Positions 17,812 through 25,800 of a stretch of DNA of 64,000 bases are shown in pieces. The stretch's first letter is position 1; each line of letters starts with the position of its first letter. The notes beneath the pieces were generated by a model, which saw only the letters and a program-made list of their open reading frames with translations, ran no database searches and was not told where the DNA came from. Made by a program: the position numbers and the translations under genes. The DNA is from BRH-c25 sp012519325 (GTDB lineage Bacteria > Bacillota > Clostridia > Lutisporales > Lutisporaceae), in assembly GCA_050950645.1 (NCBI GenBank), contig JBMNHZ010000017.1, positions 62,001 to 126,000 of the forward strand, read 5' to 3'.

Positions 17812-19446
17812 TTGTCAACAAAAAATATAGATGGCATTCAGTTAAGGAATATGATAATATCCGGTGCTAATAACCTGGAAAACAATAAAGGAACCGTAAA
17901 TGCCCTTAATGTATTTCCTGTGCCCGACGGTGATACAGGCACGAATATGTCCCTTACGATGCAGCTAGCTGTTAAGGAAATTATGGCAGTCAGAAATATT
18001 GAAGTTCAAAGTGTAGCAGCTGCCGCTGCCAATGGTTCCCTTATGGGAGCAAGAGGCAATTCCGGAGTTATACTTTCGCAAATATGGAGAGGCTTCGCCA
18101 AAGCATTGAAAAATCAAAAAAGTATGGATGTAAAGGTATTGGCCAATGCACTTATGGAAGGTTCCAACACTGCTTATAAAGCTATAATGAAGCCTACGGA
18201 AGGGACTATTCTTACAGTCATAAGGGAGACAGCGGAATATGCAGTGAAGGTTTCAGAAAACTTTGAGAATAGCGTATTGTTTCTGGAAGAAATAATAGAA
18301 AAAGCAAACAGTGTTTTGGGCAGAACTAAGGAAATGCTTCAGGTGCTTAAGAATGCAGGAGTTGTTGATGCAGGTGGAAAAGGACTTATATATATTTTTG
18401 AAGGAATGTATCATTTACTTAAGACAGGTGAGATAATCCAACTGAAGGCAGTAACAGAATCAGAGGCGGAAGAAAGACCGGTATTCAGGGAAGAGAAAAT
18501 CGAATTCGGCTATTGCACCGAATTTTTTATAAAAGGCAGAGAACTAAGACCGGAAAAATTCAGGGAGGAAATAATGCCGATGGGGGACTCGCTTTTGGTT
18601 GTTGGGGATGAGAAACTTCTGAAGGTGCACATACACACCAACAACCCGGGTGGTGTGTTGGAGTTGGCAATTACCCACGGAGAGCTTTCAAAGATAAAGA
18701 TTGATAATATGCGGGAACAACACAATGAATTGTTATTTAGAGATGGGAATAAATCTTCTGAGGCAGCTGAAGAAGCTCCAAAACCATTGGAGAAGTATGG
18801 AACCATTGCTGTTGCAATGGGAGAGGGCATTTCCGACATATTCAGAGATTTGGGTGCAAATGAAATCATTGAAGGTGGACAAACTATGAATCCGAGCACT
18901 GAGGATATATTAAACAGTGTGAATAAAATTAACGCAGAGACAGTATATATATTTCCGAACAACAGCAATATTATTCTTGCAGCAAATCAGGCAAAATCAA
19001 TGGCTGATAAGAATGTGATTGTCGCTGCAACAAAATCCATACCCCAAGGAATATCCGCACTTATGGCCCTTAATCATGATAAAAGCATTGAGGAAAACAA
19101 CATGAAGATTGACAAGGCAATTGCAAGTGTTAAGTCAGGCTTGGTTACCTATGCAGTGAGAAATTCCAGCTATGATGGAATAGACATAGAAGAGGGTAAT
19201 GTACTTGGCATGGTTGAAGGAAAAATATCCGGGGTAGGTGATGATATACTTGAAGTCAGCCGTAAAGTGCTTGATGAAATGATAGATGGGGATTCTTCTT
19301 TGATATCAATATACTATGGAAGTAATGTGACAGAGGAGGAAGCGCTGAAGCTGAAGGAAGAAATAGAGGAACTTTACAGTGACTGTGAAATAGAGCTGCA
19401 TTTCGGCGGCCAGCCCCTGTATTATTATATACTCTCGGTAGAGTGA
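17812..19446 (+). CDS. DAK-domain fatty acid kinase FakA-like (YloV)
   Basis: From TTG 17812 the product is 544 residues. The DhaL-type ATP-binding N domain has NALNVFPVPDGDTGTNMSLT and MGARGNSGVILSQ; the aspartates bind Mg-ATP. A central domain and a DegV-fold-like C-terminal part follow. FakA with a FakB partner phosphorylates free fatty acids; here that role is inferred from the family. Frame extension to 17767 would run inside the asp23 gene; the AAAGGAGGT box at 17797-17805 fixes TTG 17812. Confidence 0.9.
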   Translation: MSTKNIDGIQLRNMIISGANNLENNKGTVNALNVFPVPDGDTGTNMSLTMQLAVKEIMAVRNIEVQSVAAAAANGSLMGARGNSGVILSQIWRGFAKALKNQKSMDVKVLANALMEGSNTAYKAIMKPTEGTILTVIRETAEYAVKVSENFENSVLFLEEIIEKANSVLGRTKEMLQVLKNAGVVDAGGKGLIYIFEGMYHLLKTGEIIQLKAVTESEAEERPVFREEKIEFGYCTEFFIKGRELRPEKFREEIMPMGDSLLVVGDEKLLKVHIHTNNPGGVLELAITHGELSKIKIDNMREQHNELLFRDGNKSSEAAEEAPKPLEKYGTIAVAMGEGISDIFRDLGANEIIEGGQTMNPSTEDILNSVNKINAETVYIFPNNSNIILAANQAKSMADKNVIVAATKSIPQGISALMALNHDKSIEENNMKIDKAIASVKSGLVTYAVRNSSYDGIDIEEGNVLGMVEGKISGVGDDILEVSRKVLDEMIDGDSSLISIYYGSNVTEEEALKLKEEIEELYSDCEIELHFGGQPLYYYILSVE

Positions 19447-19464
19447 AATTGTTGAGGTGTACAA

Positions 19465-21528
19465 ATGTATTATCCGGATGATTCCATTCAGAACATAAAA
19501 GGAATAGGACCAGCAAAGGCCAAGCTTTTTCAAAAGCTTGGCCTGAGAACTATTGGGGACTTGCTGCAATACTTTCCAAGGGGTTATAAAGATAAAAGCG
19601 AGATCACGAGAATTAAAGATTTAAGGCCCGACGAAAGCTATACCATAAGAGTGCGTATTTCAGGAAAGGCTCATGAAGGCAGAACCAAAAGCAGGCTCAT
19701 AATTACTAAACTGACCGTGCATGACGATACGGGCAAGTTAAATGCGGTGTGGTTCAACAACAGATTTATAAAAAATGCTTTTGAGAAAGGTGAAGAAGTA
19801 CTGTTGCACGGCAAAGTAAAGCGCATCGGAAAGGACCTTGTTATGGAAACCCCTGAGTATGAGAAAGCTTCAGTAACTGAGAGTGTTAACCTAATGAGAA
19901 TTACACCATACTATCCGCTTACGGAAGGCCTGTCCCAGAAAGATATCAGAAAGGCAGTATATGCTGCCCTGAAGCTTGTTAATGAAAAGCTTACGGATGT
20001 ATTTCCTGAAGAGCTAAGAAGGAAATACGGACTTGCCGAAATCAATTTCTGCATAAGCAATATTCATTTTCCGGAATCCATGGATAAGCTGGCGCTTGCA
20101 CGAAGGAGACTGGTATTTGAGGAATTCTTTATGCTCCAGTCAGGCTTGATACATATAAAAAAGGTAAACAGTTTTGGTAAAAAGGGAATCTGCTTTAAAA
20201 AGACAGGTGAAATTAAAGAGTTTATTGAAAACCTGCCTTTCAAGCTTACTTCAGCTCAGGCAAGAGTATTTGAAGAAATCAGCAAAGACATGGAAAGCTC
20301 AGACATTATGAACAGATTGGTGCAGGGAGATGTGGGTTCAGGCAAGACAGTCGTCGCTGCCCTTGCACTATTCAAGTGTGTAAAAAGCGGATATCAGGGA
20401 ATTATGATGGCGCCTACGGAAATACTTGCAGAGCAGCATATGATGACTTTGACAAACCTGTTCAAAGATACCGGTATAGTAATTGAACTTCTGAAAGGCG
20501 GCATGACCGGAAAGGAAAAGCAAAGAATTTTGGATGGGGCGAAAGCAGGAAATATAGATGTAGTTATAGGAACACATGCAATAATTCAAGACGGTGTAGG
20601 CTTTAATAAGCTGGGGCTTGTTATTACAGACGAACAGCACAGATTCGGTGTAAGGCAGAGGGCTTTGCTTTCTGCAAAGGGAGACAACCCGGATATGCTG
20701 GTAATGACTGCAACTCCTATACCAAGAACCCTGTCACTTATAGTTTACGGTGATCTTGATGTGTCAATAATAGACGAAATGCCACCGGGAAGAAAAAAAG
20801 TAGAGACTTATTTTATAGATTCCGGTAAGAAGGAAAGACTTATGAATTTTGTAAAAAAGGGTCTTGATGAAGGGCGGCAAGCGTATTTTGTCTGCCCTCT
20901 CGTTGAAGAGTCTGAGAAGTTGGAGCTTAAATCAGCGATAGAGTACAGTGAATTAATTAAGAACAAATACTTCAGGAGTTACAGTGTAGGCCTGCTGCAC
21001 GGCAGAATGAAAGCGGAGCAGAAGAATGAAGTGATGCAGCGGTTCAGGGATAAGGAAATCCAGATACTTGTTTCTACTACTGTAATTGAAGTTGGAGTAA
21101 ACATCCCAAATGCCACCTATATGATAATAGAGGATGCGGACAGATATGGAATGGCTCAACTGCATCAACTGCGGGGCAGGGTTGGAAGAGGTGAACACCA
21201 GTCTTATTGCATACTGATATCTGATACTAAAAATGAAGCAGCCTATAAAAGGCTTAAGTATATGACAAAAACGGAAAACGGTTTTGAAATAGCTGAAAAA
21301 GACTTGGAGTTCAGAGGGAGCGGAGAAATATTAGGCCAAAGACAGCACGGACTTCCAGGCTTTAAGCTTGCTGATATATTCCGCGACGTGAAGCTTTTAA
21401 AGCTGTCAAAGAAAGCTGTGGAATACGTTTACGAGAATAACAGGCTTATGAAGCCGGAGTATAAGCGAATGAAGAAAATACTGGACTGCAGGTTCCAGAA
21501 GATACTGGACGAAGTAACACTTAATTAA
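19465..21528 (+). CDS. recG: ATP-dependent DNA helicase RecG
   Basis: The 687-residue helicase reverses stalled forks and processes branched DNA. HhH-like IKGIGPAKAKLFQKLG opens the protein, then the wedge OB domain (about 60-150). Walker A is GDVGSGKTVVAALA near residue 288, DEQHRFGV near 388, MTATPIPRT near 413 and QLRGRVGRG near 570. Length is normal. It begins 18 bp after the fakA-like gene. Confidence 0.97.
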   Translation: MYYPDDSIQNIKGIGPAKAKLFQKLGLRTIGDLLQYFPRGYKDKSEITRIKDLRPDESYTIRVRISGKAHEGRTKSRLIITKLTVHDDTGKLNAVWFNNRFIKNAFEKGEEVLLHGKVKRIGKDLVMETPEYEKASVTESVNLMRITPYYPLTEGLSQKDIRKAVYAALKLVNEKLTDVFPEELRRKYGLAEINFCISNIHFPESMDKLALARRRLVFEEFFMLQSGLIHIKKVNSFGKKGICFKKTGEIKEFIENLPFKLTSAQARVFEEISKDMESSDIMNRLVQGDVGSGKTVVAALALFKCVKSGYQGIMMAPTEILAEQHMMTLTNLFKDTGIVIELLKGGMTGKEKQRILDGAKAGNIDVVIGTHAIIQDGVGFNKLGLVITDEQHRFGVRQRALLSAKGDNPDMLVMTATPIPRTLSLIVYGDLDVSIIDEMPPGRKKVETYFIDSGKKERLMNFVKKGLDEGRQAYFVCPLVEESEKLELKSAIEYSELIKNKYFRSYSVGLLHGRMKAEQKNEVMQRFRDKEIQILVSTTVIEVGVNIPNATYMIIEDADRYGMAQLHQLRGRVGRGEHQSYCILISDTKNEAAYKRLKYMTKTENGFEIAEKDLEFRGSGEILGQRQHGLPGFKLADIFRDVKLLKLSKKAVEYVYENNRLMKPEYKRMKKILDCRFQKILDEVTLN

Positions 21529-21684
21529 ATTCTTCCTAAGTTAACATAATTTACAGAGTTTAAAAAAGACTAAACAGAGTAAATTAATAGTACGTAAATC
21601 GCATTAAATTATGACATTATATAAGAATTGCACTTGGAAGAATAATGTGGTTTAGGCATGCAATACAAACAGGAGGTGTTACAT

Positions 21685-21894
21685 ATGCCAAGAAATAACA
21701 CATCAAACAGGACTTTGATACCGGAAGCAAAATCTGCTTTACGTGCTTTCAGGGACCAGATTGCAACAGAATTAGGAACAGATCTTACAGGCTATAATGG
21801 TGACAAAACGTCCTGGGAGTGCGGAAAAGTAGGCGGCGAAATGGTAAGAAGGATGATTGAACAAGCAGAAAGAAGCATGTCAGGAAAAAGATAA
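21685..21894 (+). CDS. Small acid-soluble spore protein, alpha/beta type
   Basis: The 69-residue protein starts MPRNNTSNRTLIPEAKSALR at ATG 21685 behind an AGGAGGTG box. The C-terminal half GGEMVRRMIEQAERSMSG matches the DNA-binding region of alpha/beta SASP, and FRDQIATELG is the region cut by the germination protease Gpr. These proteins coat spore DNA and protect it from UV and heat. A sigma-G-like -10 (CATTATA, 21615-21621) lies upstream. It is direct evidence that the host makes spores. Confidence 0.95.
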   Translation: MPRNNTSNRTLIPEAKSALRAFRDQIATELGTDLTGYNGDKTSWECGKVGGEMVRRMIEQAERSMSGKR

Positions 21895-21907
21895 AAAAAC
21901 AGCGAAA

Positions 21908-21936
21908 GACGCTGGCCTAAACGGTCAGCGTCATTT
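21908..21936 (+). terminator. SASP gene terminator
   Basis: GACGCTG and CAGCGTC pair across an 11-base loop, followed by ATTTTAA, 14 bp after the SASP stop codon. Confidence 0.65.
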
Positions 21937-21937
21937 T

Positions 21938-21971
21938 AATTGTTAGGAAAGTTATTACTTCCCTAACAATT
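21938..21971. repeat. Second hairpin after the SASP gene
   Basis: AATTGTTAGG and CCTAACAATT form a 10-bp perfect inverted repeat directly after the SASP terminator, followed by an A run. The remaining gap to rsmD (to 22513) holds the structured repeat at 22249, a promoter and no credible gene. Confidence 0.5.
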
Positions 21972-22248
21972 AAAAAATACTGATGACAACACACCAATTA
22001 AATGTTAAAGCATTGACATCAGTATCGGGAGAGGAGAAATTGAAGGAAGAGCTCTATGGGGAAATATAGTTATAAATAACTAACATCCCTGATATATATA
22101 GTGTTCAAGTAATTTTTTTTTATTCAGGTTTTAATATTTTACATGACTTCCTTTAAATACATCTCATAAAGGACTGCATTCTTATTAAACTGTTAATGGA
22201 GGCTTATTAATTTATATCTTAAAAATCTGTCGGTTTAGTAATATTTAT

Positions 22249-22385
22249 GATATAATATGCGCGAACACATATTATATCTCTGATTAAAAGGTCTTTAACC
22301 TGTTGAGTTTGCAATTCGTGCGATTTTTTGCTCCACAAAACGCACATGGGCGAATATCATAAATCCTTGTAGAATTATAATATTA
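22249..22385. repeat. Three-hairpin intergenic element, copy 1
   Basis: This copy matches 25620-25757 closely over about 130 bp. Hairpin 1 is GATATAATATG / CATATTATATC. Hairpin 2 is built from ATTCGTGCG and CGCAC...CGAAT around TTTTGCTCC. Hairpin 3 is a decayed form of the perfect ATATCATAAATC / GATTTATGATAT in copy 2. The core between hairpins (GTCTTTAACCTGTT) is nearly identical. It codes for nothing visible. Confidence 0.75.
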
Positions 22386-22399
22386 GTGCTAATATATTT

Positions 22400-22428
22400 T
22401 TGTATAATAATTGTATTTATGTTAAAAT
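22400..22428 (+). promoter_or_regulatory. Probable sigma-A promoter of rsmD
   Basis: TTGTAT, a 17-base spacer and TAAAAT. A 17-base palindrome TTGAAGCGCTGCTTCAA (22447-22463) follows in the 5' leader. Confidence 0.5.
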
Positions 22429-22513
22429 GTAATTAAAAATTTATCTTTGAAGCGCTGCTTCAATTTGCAATAAGATTAGTGTGGTAAAATCGTAAAAAAT
22501 TGGAGGTAGTCCT

Positions 22514-23095
22514 TTGCGGGTTATTGCAGGAGAGTATAAGGGAAGACGACTTGACCCCATTGAAGGTACGGACATTCGACCTACCTCTGACAAGGTGAAG
22601 GAAGCTCTTTTCAATATACTTGGTGATGCTGTAATTGACAGTACTTTCTTGGATTTATTCGGCGGCACCGGAGGTATAGGCATCGAAGCTTTGAGCCGCG
22701 GAGCAAGGCATGTAGTCTTTATTGATTCAAACAGCAGAAGCATAAAGGTACTGAGAGGAAATCTGAAACGCCTTGATATAAAGGATTGTGTAGAGGTATA
22801 TAATGCTGACTATTCAACGGCAATCAGAAAGTTATATAAATGCGGAAAGAGGTTTGATATTATTTATATCGACCCCCCTTACGGCATTGGATTGGCTGAA
22901 TCCGCCTTAAAGGAAATAGATAAGAATCCTGTTCTTTCACAGACCGGTTTAATTGTTGTTGAACATGATTCCAAGGAAAATATGCCGCAAAAAGTAGGCA
23001 GATTATATTTATATCGTTTTAAAAAATATGGAAATACGGTATTATCGTTTTATTTTACGAAAGAACAGTCGCAGCAAAAGGAGGAGTTATATTGA
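22514..23095 (+). CDS. rsmD: 16S rRNA m2G966 methyltransferase RsmD
   Basis: The 193-residue SAM methyltransferase starts at TTG 22514 (MRVIAGEYKGRRL) behind GGAGGTAGTCC. Conserved features are DIRPTSDKVKEALFNIL, the SAM loop FLDLFGGTGGIGIEALSRGA and the catalytic IDPPYGIGL near residue 117. Its stop overlaps the coaD start by 4 bp, the widespread rsmD-coaD pair. Confidence 0.95.
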   Translation: MRVIAGEYKGRRLDPIEGTDIRPTSDKVKEALFNILGDAVIDSTFLDLFGGTGGIGIEALSRGARHVVFIDSNSRSIKVLRGNLKRLDIKDCVEVYNADYSTAIRKLYKCGKRFDIIYIDPPYGIGLAESALKEIDKNPVLSQTGLIVVEHDSKENMPQKVGRLYLYRFKKYGNTVLSFYFTKEQSQQKEELY

Positions 23096-23580
23096 AAATA
23101 GCAGTGTATCCAGGAAGCTTTGATCCTGCTACTAACGGACATCTTGACATTATTAAAAGATCCGGAGCACTTTTTGACAAGGTTATTGTAGCAGTATTAA
23201 ACAATCCGAATAAGAAGCCGCTTTTTTCCATTGAGGAAAGAATGGGTATTCTTAAAAAAACGTGCGGTAATTTGGAGAATGTTGAGATAGATAGTTTTTC
23301 GGGGCTTTTGATGGATTATGCAAAGAGCAAGAATGCAAATACAATTGTAAAAGGGTTAAGAGCGGTTTCCGATTTTGAGTATGAGCTACAAATGGCTCAT
23401 ATGAATAAGAAGCTCAATCCGGATATTGAGACTATATTTATTATGACAAGCAGCAAATATTCATATTTGAGCTCCAGTCTGGTAAAGGAAGTGGCTCAAT
23501 TTGGCGGCTGCATAAGGGGCTTGGTACCGGAAATCATAGAAGAAGATATATATAGAAGGTTTAAAAAAGTGACTGTTTAA
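23092..23580 (+). CDS. coaD: Phosphopantetheine adenylyltransferase
   Basis: The 162-residue enzyme adenylates 4'-phosphopantetheine to dephospho-CoA. It begins MKIAVYPGSFDPATNGHLDI with the nucleotidyltransferase HxGH-type TNGHLD, and ends with the SSSLVKEVAQFGG region. Start is TTG 23092 after AAAGGAGG, overlapping rsmD. With coaBC at 2981 this window covers three CoA pathway activities. Confidence 0.97.
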   Translation: MKIAVYPGSFDPATNGHLDIIKRSGALFDKVIVAVLNNPNKKPLFSIEERMGILKKTCGNLENVEIDSFSGLLMDYAKSKNANTIVKGLRAVSDFEYELQMAHMNKKLNPDIETIFIMTSSKYSYLSSSLVKEVAQFGGCIRGLVPEIIEEDIYRRFKKVTV

Positions 23581-23627
23581 AAATAGTATGGTATAATTTT
23601 ACAGAATAAAGCAGGGAGGTTGGTATT

Positions 23628-24164
23628 ATGGAGGTTATGCTGCTGCTTGACGCTCTTGAAGATATACTGGATAAGGCGCCGAATCTGCCCTTGTCAAGCA
23701 AGTCTGTGGTTAATAAAGAAGAACTGCATGAAATAATAAAGGAAATAAGAATCAAGCTGCCCGATGAAATTAAACAGGCTCAGTGGATTAAGGAAGAAAG
23801 GCAGAAAATACTGATAGAAGCAAAAAAAGAAGCGGAAAGCCTTAGAAAAGAATGCGAAGAAAAAATGAATAAGATTAAGGAAGAACGTCAGAGGATACTT
23901 GCAGAAGCTGAAAAGGAAGCAGAAATCGTTAAAAAGGAAGCCGACAAGAAGGTTCAGGAGCTTGTTGACGAAAGCGATATAATTAAAAAGGCAAATGAGC
24001 AGGCAAAAGAATTGATAATTGCTGCTCAAATTGACGCAAAAAAAATCAGACTGGGATCCAAAGCTTATGCCGATGAACTGCTGGCAGAGCTTGAAAACCA
24101 TACAACAAAGCTTATAGAAACAATAAAAAGTAACAGGGACGAGCTTAAGAACTATAAGAGCTGA
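23628..24164 (+). CDS. Coiled-coil protein of unknown function with internal repeat
   Basis: The 178-residue product is mostly charged alpha-helix (about residues 45-165) resembling stalk subunits of ATP synthases, a resemblance that may be compositional only. Two adjacent segments repeat: WIKEERQKILIEAKKEAESL and IKEERQRILAEAEKEAEIV, about 29 residues apart. There is no membrane segment or catalytic motif. A GGGAGG box precedes ATG 23628. Its position between coaD and ylbJ is where DivIVA- or V-ATPase-like coiled-coil proteins are often annotated in clostridia. Function not assigned. Confidence 0.75.
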   Translation: MEVMLLLDALEDILDKAPNLPLSSKSVVNKEELHEIIKEIRIKLPDEIKQAQWIKEERQKILIEAKKEAESLRKECEEKMNKIKEERQRILAEAEKEAEIVKKEADKKVQELVDESDIIKKANEQAKELIIAAQIDAKKIRLGSKAYADELLAELENHTTKLIETIKSNRDELKNYKS

Positions 24165-24186
24165 TATAAATTTAATTTAGTTTGCT

Positions 24187-24236
24187 TAAAGGAATATCAA
24201 TAACCACTTATTAAGTAGTTAGTTATATTCCTTTTT
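24187..24236 (+). terminator. Terminator after the coiled-coil gene
   Basis: AAAGGAATAT pairs with ATATTCCTTT, with a second inner stem AACCACTTA / TTAAGTAGTT, followed by TTTT. The full hairpin spans about 47 bases. Confidence 0.7.
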
Positions 24237-24260
24237 GTATGCAGAAAAGTGACGCAAGAG

Positions 24261-24397
24261 AAGAATAATGCGACGCGGGGACATGGGGACGTTTCTCGTG
24301 TCTCCAGTGAGACAGGAGAAACGTCCCCGTGTCTTCCCCGTGTCTTCCCCGTGTCTTCCCCATGTCTTCCCCATGTCCCCACTGTCGCATTATTCTT
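24261..24397. repeat. REP-like palindromic element with 11-bp tandem units
   Basis: The ends are a 14-bp perfect inverted repeat, AAGAATAATGCGAC and GTCGCATTATTCTT. Inside is a long hairpin (GGGGACGTTTCTCGTGTCTC against GAGACAGGAGAAACGTCCCC) and then about five tandem CCCCGTGTCTT or CCCCATGTCTT units. No coding capacity. A related fragment is at 601-650. It lies between two convergent genes, and its right edge abuts the ylbJ stop codon. Confidence 0.8.
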
Positions 24398-25593
24398 CAA
24401 ATGTGCAATATATGTTTCTTATTTTTCATAATAGTAACAGCAGACATAAAAAGTAATATAATTGCCATATTTACAGAAGAGCTTGTGAACACCCTCAAAA
24501 AGCTGTAATCAATGAAAGCATTCTGCATGATTGTATCTGCCGATGTGCTGAGATTAAAAACCTGAAGATTTGAGCAACAGGTAATAAGTATATATGAGTA
24601 AAAAGCAGCAGCAAATCCCTGAAGCAGTTTAACGATAAAATAAATGCCGAATTTAAGATCTGTTTCGGATATGATGCTCATTACCTGTGCATTTACTGAA
24701 AGCCCCCCGAATCCTATCATGAAGCTTATGATAACGGTCTTGTATATCAAAGGTATATGTAATGAAGCACAGGCTTTTGCACCGTTGGTAACCTCCAGGA
24801 AGCCTGTAAGCACGCTGGATATCATATCAGGGGTTATTGCTTCATTGGGAATTATACCGGAAACACAGGTTGAAAACCATGGCAAAAAGCCTGATATTTT
24901 CAGCATGCCGGTTATTACAGAAAAGAATATAATAAAGCCGCCGATTGTAAGTATAAGGTCAATTCCATTTTTGACAGCATCTTTCATCAGCACTCCGAAA
25001 GTACGCCCGTCTTTTATTCTGAACTCCATCATTTCGGCTATCGGATCAGATTTATATTTTCTTTTAACAAGTGTTTTTTCTTTCCCGTAAAAACGCATAA
25101 ATAACCCTGCCGTAATAGCTGAAAGATAATGAGCAAGCGCAAGAAAAAAGCCTAAAGCAGGATTGTTCATTATACCGGTAGCAACAGCGCCGATTATGAA
25201 CAAAGGCCCTGAGGTACTGCAGAAACTGAGAAGCCTTTGCCCTTCCGCAAGAGAGCAAAGATTTTTATTGCGCAGTTCGGCGGCAATCTTCGCGCCCACA
25301 GGATATCCGGAGGATATGCTCATAAAGAAATTAAAGGAGCCTTCACCTGGCACATTGAATACAGGACTCATAAGAGGCCTGAATACGGACCCGAACAAAC
25401 TAACAATTCCCAAGCCTATGAGTATTTCAACACAAATAAAGAAAGGCAGGAGTGCGGGACAGACCACATTGAACCAGAGCATAAGGCCGTCCAGGGATGC
25501 AGTAAAAGCCTCTCCAGGATATTTGATTATGAAAAACACGAGGATGCAAAATATTATGGAAAATGCAAAGGTGGAAGTACTGATTCTTTTCAT
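24397..25593 (-). CDS. ylbJ: Sporulation integral membrane protein YlbJ
   Basis: From ATG 25593 (minus) the product is 398 residues, starting MKRISTSTFAFSIIFCILV. It is a polytopic membrane protein with two Gate (nucleoside-recognition) domains, conserved SGYPVGAKIAAELRNK near residue 90 and the matching C-terminal GFGGLSVNAQVMSI. B. subtilis ylbJ is a sigma-E gene needed for spore cortex formation. An upstream in-frame ATG (25641) lies in the repeat element; the TGAGGTT box supports 25593. The last codons end on the terminal repeat of the REP element. Confidence 0.9.
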   Translation of the reverse strand: MKRISTSTFAFSIIFCILVFFIIKYPGEAFTASLDGLMLWFNVVCPALLPFFICVEILIGLGIVSLFGSVFRPLMSPVFNVPGEGSFNFFMSISSGYPVGAKIAAELRNKNLCSLAEGQRLLSFCSTSGPLFIIGAVATGIMNNPALGFFLALAHYLSAITAGLFMRFYGKEKTLVKRKYKSDPIAEMMEFRIKDGRTFGVLMKDAVKNGIDLILTIGGFIIFFSVITGMLKISGFLPWFSTCVSGIIPNEAITPDMISSVLTGFLEVTNGAKACASLHIPLIYKTVIISFMIGFGGLSVNAQVMSIISETDLKFGIYFIVKLLQGFAAAFYSYILITCCSNLQVFNLSTSADTIMQNAFIDYSFLRVFTSSSVNMAIILLFMSAVTIMKNKKHILHI

Positions 25594-25619
25594 AATGAAC
25601 CTCAGAATACAAATATTGG

Positions 25620-25757
25620 GATATAATATGCATAAACGCATATTATATTTTGATTAAAAAGTCTTTAACCTGTTAAGTTTGCAATTCGTGCGAACTTTTG
25701 CTCCGCAAAGCGCACATGGGCGAATATCATAAATCTTTATAGATTTATGATATAATA
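25620..25757. repeat. Three-hairpin intergenic element, copy 2
   Basis: Second copy of the 22249 element, same orientation. Hairpin 1 is ATATAATATGC / GCATATTATAT, hairpin 2 GTGCG...TTTGCTCCGCAAA...CGCAC, hairpin 3 a perfect 12-bp ATATCATAAATC / GATTTATGATAT. It fills the gap between the ylbJ start and the tmcAL stop. Confidence 0.75.
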
Positions 25758-25800
25758 TTTATATTTTGAGGAGCAGGTAATTATGAATGGACAAAGGATA

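Noticed and set aside
24301..24380. Tandem 11-bp units considered as a CRISPR array
   Set aside because: Units are contiguous without spacers and there are no cas genes; it is part of a palindromic repeat element.
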